From the NCBI GenBank assembly GCA_964446605.1, contig CAYUPN010000009.1:3582-67581 (forward strand): a stretch of DNA of 64,000 nucleotides, read 5' to 3'. Positions 50,986 to 58,207 of the stretch are shown piece after piece. Every line of letters begins with the position of its first letter. The stretch's first letter is position 1. The notes under the pieces are model-generated. The model did not search any database. It was not told the DNA's origin and saw nothing but the letters and a program-made list of their open reading frames with translations. This DNA is from JAENWD01 sp964446605. GTDB lineage: Bacteria > Acidobacteriota > Vicinamibacteria > Vicinamibacterales > JAENWD01. The position numbers and the translations under genes are program-made.

Positions 50986-53642
50986 CAGGCCTCCCGTGTC
51001 TCCGCGACCGCGTGCGCACGGCGACGCGGGCGTGCATCCGGCGCGACCGGCCTGGCGCGCGGACCCGGGTCGCCGTCCAGCGGCGACAGGCCCAGCGAGT
51101 CGGCGATCTCGTGGACGACCCCGTACACCATGCGCCCGGCGCGCAGCGCCCTGAGCAGCCGCCAGGTGAGCGTCGCGAGGACCAGAACCGCCAGCATCTC
51201 GAGCGCGAAGCCCTCGTGTCGCGATCCCAGGAACGCCGCGAGGACGACGCTGAGGCCGCTGAGCAGCCCGACTGTCGACAGCCGGATCGTCGTCGCGGCG
51301 CGGATCAGCGCATGCCCGGCGCCGTGGTCCTCGACGAGCACGCGCAGGTCCACCCGTGCGAGCGGCCCGACCGGGACGCTGATGTCGCGCCGGGTCCACC
51401 AGCCGGCATCCACCTCGACGCGCTCGGAGAGCGGCGTCGTCCGCAATCGCCGCGCGATGCGCTCGAGCAGCGCGGCCGCGTCGACGCCGGCGTCCGACCA
51501 GAAGCGCTGCTCGCCCCACCGGCCGGACAGCAGGCGCACCGCCGGCACGGGCTGGGCGGGCGGCCGAGCGGCCTGCTCGGCGGCGGCGACCGGCGCCGGC
51601 GGATTCAGCAGGCCCCGGACGTGCCCGTACAGCCGCGCAAACGGCTGGACGTAGTAGAGGAAGGCGATGGTCGCGCGAATGCCCAGCCGGTCCCGCCATG
51701 TCGCGCGCAGCGGCGCGGGCAGCGTCGACAGGTCGGTCCGCGCCGCGTAGCGGACGCAGTTGCCGACCGTCAGCCCCAGCATCGCGAGGCCCGACAGCAG
51801 CACGCGCCCGGCGTCCAGCGTGGAGTCCGGCAGCACGACCAGCAGCAGCGCGAGCAGGCAGAGTGCGGCCGTGATCACCTGCCAGGTGCCCGAATGCGGC
51901 AGGTGCACCAGCGGATGTGGCGTGCCGTGATAGATCGACGGGAACGCCGCCGTACCCCAGGGACCGGCGTTCACACGGCGCGGCGCCAGCGAGCGGAGCA
52001 GCGGCAGCGGTCCGTAGATCGATCCGCGCCAGAAGGGGCTGCCTCCGCGGAAGCGTTCGGGATGGAACGGCCGGAGCCACCGCTCGCCCTCGCCGTAGCC
52101 CACCTGCTGGCGCCAGTACGCACGAAGACTCGAGCGGTGGTGATGCCAGACGAGCGCGGCCGGCGCGAACGCCAGACGGCCACCCGAGCCCTGCAGCCGC
52201 CAGCACACGTCGACGTCGTCGCCGGCGCGGAGGAAGATCGGGTTGAAGCCGCCGATGGCCTGCAGCGCGTCGCGCCGGATCGCGATGTTGCACCCCGGTA
52301 CGTGCTCGGCGATCTCGTCGTCCAGCATCACGTGCGTCGGCGCGCCCGGCGCGCGGGCGACGCACTGCGCCATGCGCGGATCGTCCGGCGGCACCACGTT
52401 GGGCCCGCCGACCGCGACCACCTCCGGACGGCGGAACGGACGCACGAGATAGGTCAGCCAGTCCGGATCGACGCGGACGTCGGCGTCCGTGTAGGCGACG
52501 ATCTCGCCGCGGGCGAGCGCCGCGCCCGTGTTGCGCGCGAGCGACAGGCCGCCGCCGGGCACGTTCACCAGCCGCACCCCGGCGTAGCGCCGGGCGATGA
52601 GCGGCGTCGCGTCGGTCGACCCGTCGTTGACGACGATCGTCTCGTAGCAGGGATAGCGCAGGCGCGCGAGCGACTGGAGGCAGTCGTCGAGCGTCGAGGC
52701 CGCATTGTGCGCGCAGACGACCACCGAGACGAACGGCAGGGTGTCCCGTTCGTTGTCAGCCGCCGCGGGCGCCGTCGCGAACACCCGCGAGACCGCCGCC
52801 AGCGCCGGCTTCGGCCGTCGATCGGCCGTGACGAGCCCGAAGGCCCAGTCCTCGATCGGATGGCCGCCGCGCCACCACTCGTCGGTCCAGCTGAACGCGA
52901 CGGCGCCGCAGGCGCCCGCCTCGAAGGCGCAGCGGATCTGCATCGCCGTCAGCGAAGCCTGGCCGTCGGGGCCCTCGCGGAACCCGTCGGCGCCGGCTTC
53001 GGCCAGCAGCAGCGGCTTGTTGCCCGCGACGTGCTGGAGCCGGGCGAGATACGCCGAGAGCTTCGTCGGGTCGTGCAGGTAGACGTTGAAGGCGCAGACG
53101 TCGAAGAAGGGCAGCTCCAGGTATTCGGTCGGCGGGAAATTGACGTACGTCAGCAGGCTCTCGGGCCGGACCGCCTTGGCGTCCTCGTAGAGCGTCCGGA
53201 GGAAACGCTCGATGCGCGACGGCCCGTACCAGCGCACGATCGACGCGGGGATCTCGTTGCCGAGCGCGATCAGGAGCACCGCGGGATGCCGGCCGGCGCG
53301 CAGCACGCCGGCGCGCAGCTGGTCGCGGATCTCGCGCTGCTGACGGGCCGTCTCGAGGAACGCCGTGTGCTGCGCCCACGGCAGCCCGACCATGACGCGC
53401 AGGCCGTGCTCCGCGGCGGCATCGAGGACGGCGTCCGGGGGCGGCGTGTAGGTGCGCACGGTGTTGATGCCGGCGCGCGCCATCAGGGCGAAGTCCGCAT
53501 GAACCCGCGCGAGCGGGGGGAACTGATCGCCCGCGTCGTCCGGCGCGAAGGTGCCGTAGGCGACCCCCTTCACGTGAAACCGGCGGGAGCCGATCGCCAG
53601 GAACTTGCCGTCGACGCGCGCCGCGCCGGGCGCGTCCGGCAT
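50985..53642 (-). CDS. Glycoside hydrolase (GH2/GH5-like TIM barrel) fused to a family 2 glycosyltransferase
   Basis: An 885-residue protein heading the operon. ATG 53642 has no clear ribosome-binding site. Residues 1-285 form a (beta/alpha)8 hydrolase-like domain: FHVKGVAYGTFAP, NTVRTYTPPPDAVLDAAAEHG, IALGNEIPA (acid/base E130) and LLLAEAGADG (nucleophile E215). Residues about 303-560 are a GT2: VSVVVCAHNAASTLDDC, VNDGSTD, YTDADVRVD (DxD 385-387) and GDDVDVCWRLQ. Two or more membrane helices follow (about 610-660), and others near 825-860. A membrane-bound enzyme that trims or senses and also polymerises glycan is the likeliest reading. Confidence 0.85.
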   Translation of the reverse strand: MPDAPGAARVDGKFLAIGSRRFHVKGVAYGTFAPDDAGDQFPPLARVHADFALMARAGINTVRTYTPPPDAVLDAAAEHGLRVMVGLPWAQHTAFLETARQQREIRDQLRAGVLRAGRHPAVLLIALGNEIPASIVRWYGPSRIERFLRTLYEDAKAVRPESLLTYVNFPPTEYLELPFFDVCAFNVYLHDPTKLSAYLARLQHVAGNKPLLLAEAGADGFREGPDGQASLTAMQIRCAFEAGACGAVAFSWTDEWWRGGHPIEDWAFGLVTADRRPKPALAAVSRVFATAPAAADNERDTLPFVSVVVCAHNAASTLDDCLQSLARLRYPCYETIVVNDGSTDATPLIARRYAGVRLVNVPGGGLSLARNTGAALARGEIVAYTDADVRVDPDWLTYLVRPFRRPEVVAVGGPNVVPPDDPRMAQCVARAPGAPTHVMLDDEIAEHVPGCNIAIRRDALQAIGGFNPIFLRAGDDVDVCWRLQGSGGRLAFAPAALVWHHHRSSLRAYWRQQVGYGEGERWLRPFHPERFRGGSPFWRGSIYGPLPLLRSLAPRRVNAGPWGTAAFPSIYHGTPHPLVHLPHSGTWQVITAALCLLALLLVVLPDSTLDAGRVLLSGLAMLGLTVGNCVRYAARTDLSTLPAPLRATWRDRLGIRATIAFLYYVQPFARLYGHVRGLLNPPAPVAAAEQAARPPAQPVPAVRLLSGRWGEQRFWSDAGVDAAALLERIARRLRTTPLSERVEVDAGWWTRRDISVPVGPLARVDLRVLVEDHGAGHALIRAATTIRLSTVGLLSGLSVVLAAFLGSRHEGFALEMLAVLVLATLTWRLLRALRAGRMVYGVVHEIADSLGLSPLDGDPGPRARPVAPDARPRRRAHAVAETREA

Positions 53643-54373
53643 GCGCGCGGGATCATGAACGGAGGGGACGTGCGGTGGAGCCACCGCTTTCACCTGCAAC
53701 GGTCGATGCACCCGGCTATCCGATCCTTTGAAAGTACGCGGCGCGCGCACGTCCGCCGTGCCCGCAGAGACGTGCCAGCAGGTGGGAGCGGCGGCGTGTG
53801 TGCGCACGTGCAACCGCGCGTGACCGAATCGTCGGCCACTGGTAGAGGCAACGGACGTGCCACCGTGGATCGGTGCGGCGGGCGTTGTGTGGCGAGCGTT
53901 TTCGGGCCGCTGTCGGCTGCGCGTCGCCGGCGGGCGTGAACTTCCGACGTACCGACGTGTGAAGGTTTGGCGGTTGCTACCGCACGGATCGCATCGGACA
54001 CGGGTCCGGAATGGGCCTCGGTGGGTCGATGCGCCGGGCGGTTCCAGCGGTCGGCGCGCGGCAGCGTTCCCGGCGATCCGCGGGAGTGGCACGCAGAAGC
54101 TCGATGTCAGACGAATCCGTGCTGTGGTACCCGATGGCCGCAGTCGCCTGAGAGAGTCCCGGCGCAAGCTGCCTCAGCTGTGGAAGAGCTTCGTTGGTCC
54201 CGCCGAACCGATCGACGGCGCAGGCGAGGGGATGGGCCGCAGGGATGTCAGACCTGCGCAGGGGGGGCGCTCCGCAGGCCGCCAGGGCGTCGATCAGGGC
54301 CGGCAGCAATGGGACCGGTCAGGGCGGCGCGCGATATCCTTGTGCCGCACGTTCATTCAGGGAGGACCTGCTG
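53643..54373. other. Gene-free divergent intergenic region upstream of the glycan operon
   Basis: A 731-base gap between the operon start (minus) and the EEP gene (plus), the longest in the window. Frames open through it are Arg/Pro/Ala-rich and look like GC shadows. Visible elements: the dyad at 53672-53687, several ACGTGC/GCACGT half-sites around 53740-53860 and a short hairpin (CCTGCG near 54255, CGCAGG near 54275). No consensus-like promoter was found. Given its length it may hold a long leader or an unrecognised small RNA. Confidence 0.5.
53672..53687. promoter_or_regulatory. Dyad GCGGTGG-AG-CCACCGC upstream of the glycan operon
   Basis: A 7-base perfect inverted repeat with a 2-base spacer, centred about 37 bases upstream of the first operon start codon. 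The position and symmetry suit a repressor or activator site, or an mRNA hairpin in the leader. Confidence 0.4.
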
Positions 54374-55270
54374 GTGCCGAATCCGCGGAAGGGACTCGCC
54401 CTTCACCTGCTCGCGTTCATCCTCGCTGCCGCCACGCTCGCGGCGGCGGCGCCCCTCACGGTCATGTCCTTCAACATCCGCTACGGCACGGCCAATGACG
54501 GCGACAACCGCTGGGAGCTGCGGCGGGAACTGCTGTTCGACGTCGTCCGCGAGGAGGGCGCGGACATCATCGGGCTGCAGGAGGCGTTGCACTTCCAGAT
54601 CCAGGAGATCGTCGAAGCCGTTCCCGCCTACGCCTCCGTCGGCGTGGGACGCGACGACGGGAAGGAGAAGGGGGAGCATTCGGCGATCCTGTTCCGGAAG
54701 GAGCGGCTGCGCGTGCTCGACTCCGGGACGTTCTGGTTCTCCGACACCCCCGAAGTGCCCGGGTCGACGAGCTGGGGCAACCGGATCACGCGCATCTGCA
54801 CGTGGACGCGCTTCGCCGACGAGCGCGGTGGATCCTTCTACGTTTACAACGTGCACCTCGATCACGAGTCGCAGCCGTCGCGTGAGCGGAGCGTCCAGCT
54901 GCTCGCGCAGCGCATCCGCGAGCGCGCCGTCCCTGCCGATCCCGTCGTCGTCACCGGCGACTTCAACGTCGGCGAGGACAACGGCGCGATCCGGTGGCTC
55001 CTGGGTGAGGAGGCGGCGCTCGCCGGCGCCGGCACGCCCGGCGTGGAGCTGACGGACACGCTTCGCGCGGTGCACCCCGATGCGCGGAGCGTCGGGACCT
55101 TCACCAACTTCCGGTTCGGCAACATCCACGGGCAGAAGATCGACTACGTGCTGACCGGTCCGGGCTTCGAGGCGGCCAGCGCGCGTCTCGTGCGCACCAG
55201 CCGTGACGGGAAGTACCCGTCGGATCACTTTCCGGTGGTGGCGAGACTGGTGCGACACCAGGGGAGCTGA
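54374..55270 (+). CDS. Exported endonuclease/exonuclease/phosphatase (EEP) family protein
   Basis: A 298-residue protein; GTG 54374 follows an AGGGAGGA site. The signal peptide is about residues 6-24 (GLALHLLAFILAAATLAAA). EEP motifs: TVMSFNIRYGTANDGDN, IIGLQEAL (metal-binding E), FYVYNVHLDHES (His), VVTGDFNVGEDNGA (GDFN), IDYVLTG and PSDHFPVVARL (catalytic SDH). The order and spacing fit exported EEP phosphatases common in Bacteroidetes and Acidobacteria; substrates may be phosphodiesters or nucleic acid. It is a longer, exported cousin of the protein at 11875. Confidence 0.92.
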   Translation: MPNPRKGLALHLLAFILAAATLAAAAPLTVMSFNIRYGTANDGDNRWELRRELLFDVVREEGADIIGLQEALHFQIQEIVEAVPAYASVGVGRDDGKEKGEHSAILFRKERLRVLDSGTFWFSDTPEVPGSTSWGNRITRICTWTRFADERGGSFYVYNVHLDHESQPSRERSVQLLAQRIRERAVPADPVVVTGDFNVGEDNGAIRWLLGEEAALAGAGTPGVELTDTLRAVHPDARSVGTFTNFRFGNIHGQKIDYVLTGPGFEAASARLVRTSRDGKYPSDHFPVVARLVRHQGS

Positions 55271-55291
55271 CGGGCGGAGCAATCGCGCACC

Positions 55292-55447
55292 GTGTCGGCG
55301 CAGCAGTTCGTGGACGAGGCGCGGAAGCTGGAGGTCGTGCTGCAGCGGCATGTGGAAGACAGTGACCAGCGCTTCGATTGCGGATTTCGGATTGCGGATT
55401 CCGGATTGATTGCGGATTCACGGGCGGCCTGGCGGCCGCCGGCGTGA
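55292..55447 (+). CDS. Possible small ORF or gene remnant running into a repeat
   Basis: A 51-codon frame from GTG 55292. Its first part (SAQQFVDEARKLEVVLQRHVEDSDQRF) looks like genuine amphipathic protein, but from 55376 the frame reads the GATTNCG repeat and then low-complexity Arg/Ala/Pro. It may be the head of a gene cut by the repeat. No good ribosome-binding site is present, so it may not be expressed. Confidence 0.2.
   Translation: MSAQQFVDEARKLEVVLQRHVEDSDQRFDCGFRIADSGLIADSRAAWRPPA
55376..55420. repeat. Period-7 repeat, unit GATTNCG
   Basis: Six 7-base units (GATTGCG, GATTTCG, GATTGCG, GATTCCG, GATTGCG, GATTCAC) with one partial GATT unit inserted. It is AT-richer than the surroundings and lies between the EEP gene and the convergent membrane-protein gene. 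Same period as the TTGGGCY repeats but a different unit. Confidence 0.85.
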
Positions 55448-55504
55448 ATTGCGGGTTCCTGCCGATCGGGTTCGTTGCGCAACTGCCATTGCGCAGTGAC
55501 CCGT

Positions 55505-56002
55505 TCACCGGCCGCCTCCTGCCAGTTGCCGTTCGAGCGTCGCCCGCCGGTTCGACAGCTCCGCGAACCTTCGCTGTGCCCGGACCAGCAGCACGGCCGT
55601 CGCTCCCAGCATGCCCGACCCCAGTCCGGCAGCCGTGAAGGCGGCCGCCTGCCCGGTCATGACGCCGATGATCAGCGCGCCCGCCGTGAAGATGCCCGTG
55701 AACAGCACCGCCATGCGGCTGGCGACGACGCGCTGGCGGCCGAACAGGATGCGGCGGTTCGTCAGGACCCACGAGGCGAACGACACCCAGCCCACCCCGA
55801 CTGCGGCCAGGACCATCAGCGCGAGCCACGTCCGGGTGGGGAGGCCGCGCTCGGTGATCACGAGCGCGGAGACGACCGCCGTCATCGACGCCGACGCGAG
55901 CAGCAGGGCGACGTAGCCGGCGCGCGCGCCGGGGGAGAGCTCGAGCCGCATCAGGCGGCGCAGTTCCTCGGGCAGGGCAGGTGGGGGCGTGTGCAGCGTC
56001 AT
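55505..56002 (-). CDS. Small four-helix membrane protein, partner of the ECF sigma factor
   Basis: A 165-residue protein; its ATG (56002) shares a base with the sigma factor stop (TGATG). Residues about 28-50, 58-80, 92-112 and 118-140 are hydrophobic (YVALLLASASMTAVVSALVI, TWLALMVLAAVGVGWVSF, MAVLFTGIFTAGALIIGVM, FTAAGLGSGMLGATAVLLV). A charged C-terminal helix (VRAQRRFAELSNRRATLERQ) ends it. There is no zinc-binding anti-sigma (HxxxCxxC) motif, so if it controls the sigma factor it does so differently. The coupling suggests a functional pair. Confidence 0.75.
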   Translation of the reverse strand: MTLHTPPPALPEELRRLMRLELSPGARAGYVALLLASASMTAVVSALVITERGLPTRTWLALMVLAAVGVGWVSFASWVLTNRRILFGRQRVVASRMAVLFTGIFTAGALIIGVMTGQAAAFTAAGLGSGMLGATAVLLVRAQRRFAELSNRRATLERQLAGGGR

Positions 56003-56553
56003 CAGTGGTTTCCTCCCGTGGTCATCGCATCGCGAAGCAGGCGCCGCGCCCGGAACAGGCGTGACTTCACCGTGCCGGCGGGGACGTTCATCGCCGCCGC
56101 AACCTCCTCGATCGACAGCTCGTCCAGATAGAACAGCGTCAGGACTTCCCGCTCGACGAGGGGAAGGCGGTCGAGCGTCCGCTCCAGGAGCTCGAGATCC
56201 TCCCCGCGATCCCCGGGCTCCGGGTCGGCGGGCAGTGCGTCCAGGTCGAGGTCCGTGTCGGCGGGCCGCGCATATTGCTCGCGCAGGCTGTCCATGAGCG
56301 TCCGCCGGGCGATGCCGAACAGCCACGCGCGCAGCTTCGAGCCGTCCCGCAGGCCCGGGATACCGCGGATCACCCGCACCCAGACGTCCTGGACGACGTC
56401 GAGGGCCCGATCGTCGGAGCCGGTCATCCGCCGGACGTAGGTCCAGAGCGGGCGGTGCCAGCGAGCGGCCATCTCGTCGAAGGCGGCCGGTTCGCCGAGC
56501 TGGCAGCGGATGGCGAGCAGCTCGTCCTCGATGGGGTTCGGGTGGCGCGTCAC
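56002..56553 (-). CDS. ECF-type RNA polymerase sigma factor
   Basis: A 183-residue sigma factor starting at GTG 56553. Region 2 (residues about 20-90) has PAAFDEMAARWHRPLWTYVRRMTG, DVVQDVWVRVIRGI and LRAWLFGIARRTLMDSLRE; region 4 (about 125-175) has LDRLPLVEREVLTLFYLDELSIEEVAAAMNVPAGTVKSRLFRARRLL, the -35 recognition helix-turn-helix. An ECF-like promoter lies just upstream (56569-56597), so autoregulation is likely. It is cotranscribed with a membrane protein that may hold it inactive. Confidence 0.95.
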   Translation of the reverse strand: MTRHPNPIEDELLAIRCQLGEPAAFDEMAARWHRPLWTYVRRMTGSDDRALDVVQDVWVRVIRGIPGLRDGSKLRAWLFGIARRTLMDSLREQYARPADTDLDLDALPADPEPGDRGEDLELLERTLDRLPLVEREVLTLFYLDELSIEEVAAAMNVPAGTVKSRLFRARRLLRDAMTTGGNH

Positions 56554-56568
56554 GATGGCTCCGACTGT

Positions 56569-56597
56569 ATAGTCGTGCAGGCCGCCGGAAGGTTCAC
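56569..56597 (-). promoter_or_regulatory. ECF-type promoter upstream of the sigma factor gene
   Basis: On the minus strand GTGAACCTT (56589-56597) carries the AAC core of an ECF -35; the -10-like CGACTAT (56569-56575) starts 16 bases after that AAC, the spacing typical of ECF promoters. The -10 lies inside a palindrome, CGACT-GTAT-AGTCG (56562-56575). Autoregulation by the adjacent sigma factor is inferred. Confidence 0.5.
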
Positions 56598-56666
56598 GGG
56601 TTTCGCTCCCGGCGTCCGGCGGCGTGCGCGCCGCCGACCAGCGGCATCCCGGCCGGAGGTGACGTC

Positions 56667-57128
56667 GTGTGCCTGATGCTCTATCTCGGAACCGCGTCGG
56701 AGCTGTCGTCGCCGGACTCGCCCGATCTGCGCCTCGAGCCCGTGGACGATCCGCGCCGGGCCGTGGCGCAATGGTTCTCCCATCCCGTCGTGCGTTTCGT
56801 CGGTGCGCACACCGGCTGCAGCTGCGGGTTTCCGTCCGTGATCGCGGACGCGCCGATCACGTATTACGAAGGCATGTCCTTCGACTCCGACGACCGTGCC
56901 GCGGACCTGCGCAGCGTCCGGGCGCTCCTGAACCTGCTGCGGCAGGCGGCGCCCGGGTCGGTCGTCGAGCTGTATCCCGTCGCGGACGGCGAGCAGGGCC
57001 TCGCGCCGCGAGGCGCCGTGGACTGGGAGCTCGAGTCGCTGGAGCCCGAGCGGTTTTTCTTCACCGAGCGGTTCATGCACCGGATCCGGGCGGGACGGGG
57101 GCCTGGTGAGCAGGAGGCGCTTCGATGA
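56667..57128 (+). CDS. Conserved hypothetical protein with HTGCSCGFPSV motif
   Basis: A 153-residue cytosolic protein starting at GTG 56667 behind GGAGGTGA. Its most distinctive part is AHTGCSCGFPSV (about residues 50-61) with a CxC pair after His, which could bind metal or iron-sulfur, then TYYEGMSFDSDD, ALLNLLRQAA and EPERFFFTERFMHRI. No known domain was recognised. The stop overlaps the start of the NmrA-like gene (ATGA), so the two are probably co-translated. Confidence 0.65.
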   Translation: MCLMLYLGTASELSSPDSPDLRLEPVDDPRRAVAQWFSHPVVRFVGAHTGCSCGFPSVIADAPITYYEGMSFDSDDRAADLRSVRALLNLLRQAAPGSVVELYPVADGEQGLAPRGAVDWELESLEPERFFFTERFMHRIRAGRGPGEQEALR

Positions 57129-58012
57129 TCGCCGTGATGGGTGCGACCGGACGTGTCGGGGGACAGATTGCCGAGCGGCTGCTCCAGTCCGGTGAGCGCT
57201 GCCTCGCGCTCGGGCGATCTCCGGAGAGGCTCGAGCGCCTGGCCGGCACGGGCGCCGCCGTGCGCGCGGGGGATGCCCGCGACACCGACTTTCTGACCGG
57301 GGCGTTCCGCGGCGCACACGCGGTCTTCACGCTGGTGCCGGAAGATCCCCACGCGGCCGATCTCCGTGCCCAGCAGGATGCGGTGGGTGAAGCCACGGTC
57401 GCAGCCATCCAGGAGAGCGGCGTCTCGCACGTCGTCTTTCTGAGCAGTGTCGGCGCGGATCTGCCCGAAGGCACCGGTCCGATTGCCGGCCTGCACGCCC
57501 AGGAGGAACGCCTGCGGCGACTGGCCGGCGTCAACGTGCTGATTCTGCGGGCTGCCTATTTCTTCGAGAACTTCCTGGGATCCCTGGCCCTCATCAGGGA
57601 GCGGCGGATCAATGGCGGACCGATTGCCTTGGACGTCCCGTTCCCGATGATTGCCGTCGAGGACATCGCCGATGTCGCGGCGCGCGCGCTCCGCCAGCGC
57701 GACTGGGAAGGGGTCGTCGTGCGGGAGCTGCTGGGTGAGCGCGATCTCACGTTCGCGGAAGCGACGCGCCTCATCGGCGAGCGGATCGGCATGCCCGATC
57801 TGCCGTACGTCCAGTTCGCGCCTGCCGACTTCACGGCTGCGCTCGTTCAGATGGGAGTCTCGCCGAACGCCGCCGGACTCTACGCGGAGATGGCGCAGGC
57901 GGTGAACGAGGGGCGTGTGACGTCGCGGGAGGGGCGGCGGCCGGAGAACACGACGCCGACACTGTTCGAGGTGTTCGCCGAGCGGGTCGCGGACGCGTAT
58001 CACGCCGTGTGA
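57125..58012 (+). CDS. NmrA-like NAD(P)-binding Rossmann-fold protein
   Basis: A 295-residue cytosolic protein. The N-terminus is a classical Rossmann start: MIAVMGATGRVGGQIAERLLQSG (GxTGxxG, residues 6-12), then LALGRSPERLERL (Arg/Ser for NADP) and the atypical-SDR features VSHVVFLSSVGADLPEGTGP and ILRAAYFFENF. This is the NmrA/QOR2-type branch, which senses or reduces with NAD(P)H; the substrate is unknown. It is the last clear gene before the damaged region at 58022. Confidence 0.9.
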   Translation: MIAVMGATGRVGGQIAERLLQSGERCLALGRSPERLERLAGTGAAVRAGDARDTDFLTGAFRGAHAVFTLVPEDPHAADLRAQQDAVGEATVAAIQESGVSHVVFLSSVGADLPEGTGPIAGLHAQEERLRRLAGVNVLILRAAYFFENFLGSLALIRERRINGGPIALDVPFPMIAVEDIADVAARALRQRDWEGVVVRELLGERDLTFAEATRLIGERIGMPDLPYVQFAPADFTAALVQMGVSPNAAGLYAEMAQAVNEGRVTSREGRRPENTTPTLFEVFAERVADAYHAV

Positions 58013-58021
58013 GGCGGCGCA

Positions 58022-58207
58022 GTGAACCGCTATGGCAGAGGCGGCATGCTGGTTCACATCGTCAGAATCGTCGGGCTCGTGGCGGCGCTCGTGACGGCCA
58101 CGTTCTATCCGTTCCTCCCCGGCCCGTTCGACCGGGCGGCGCACACGATTTCGATCGGCGCGCAGGTCCTCACGCTGCCGCACTGGAGATATCTGTGGTT
58201 CGACTGA
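58022..58207 (+). CDS. Small membrane protein, probably a truncated larger membrane gene
   Basis: A 61-residue frame from GTG 58022 (ATG 58046 alternative). It has one hydrophobic helix (HIVRIVGLVAALVTATFYPFLPG) and then DRAAHTISIGAQVL. The FYPFLPGPFD...LSxxAQ arrangement recalls the start of longer Acidobacterial membrane proteins (recollection, not searched), which suggests the remainder is lost. Its last 13 bases overlap the GTG of the xylanase gene. It could also be a genuine small protein. Confidence 0.4.
   Translation: MNRYGRGGMLVHIVRIVGLVAALVTATFYPFLPGPFDRAAHTISIGAQVLTLPHWRYLWFD

Noticed and set aside
53857..54498. Gene inside the long gap before the EEP gene
   Set aside because: Open frames here are Arg/Pro-rich, have no ribosome-binding site and end in the EEP gene out of frame.
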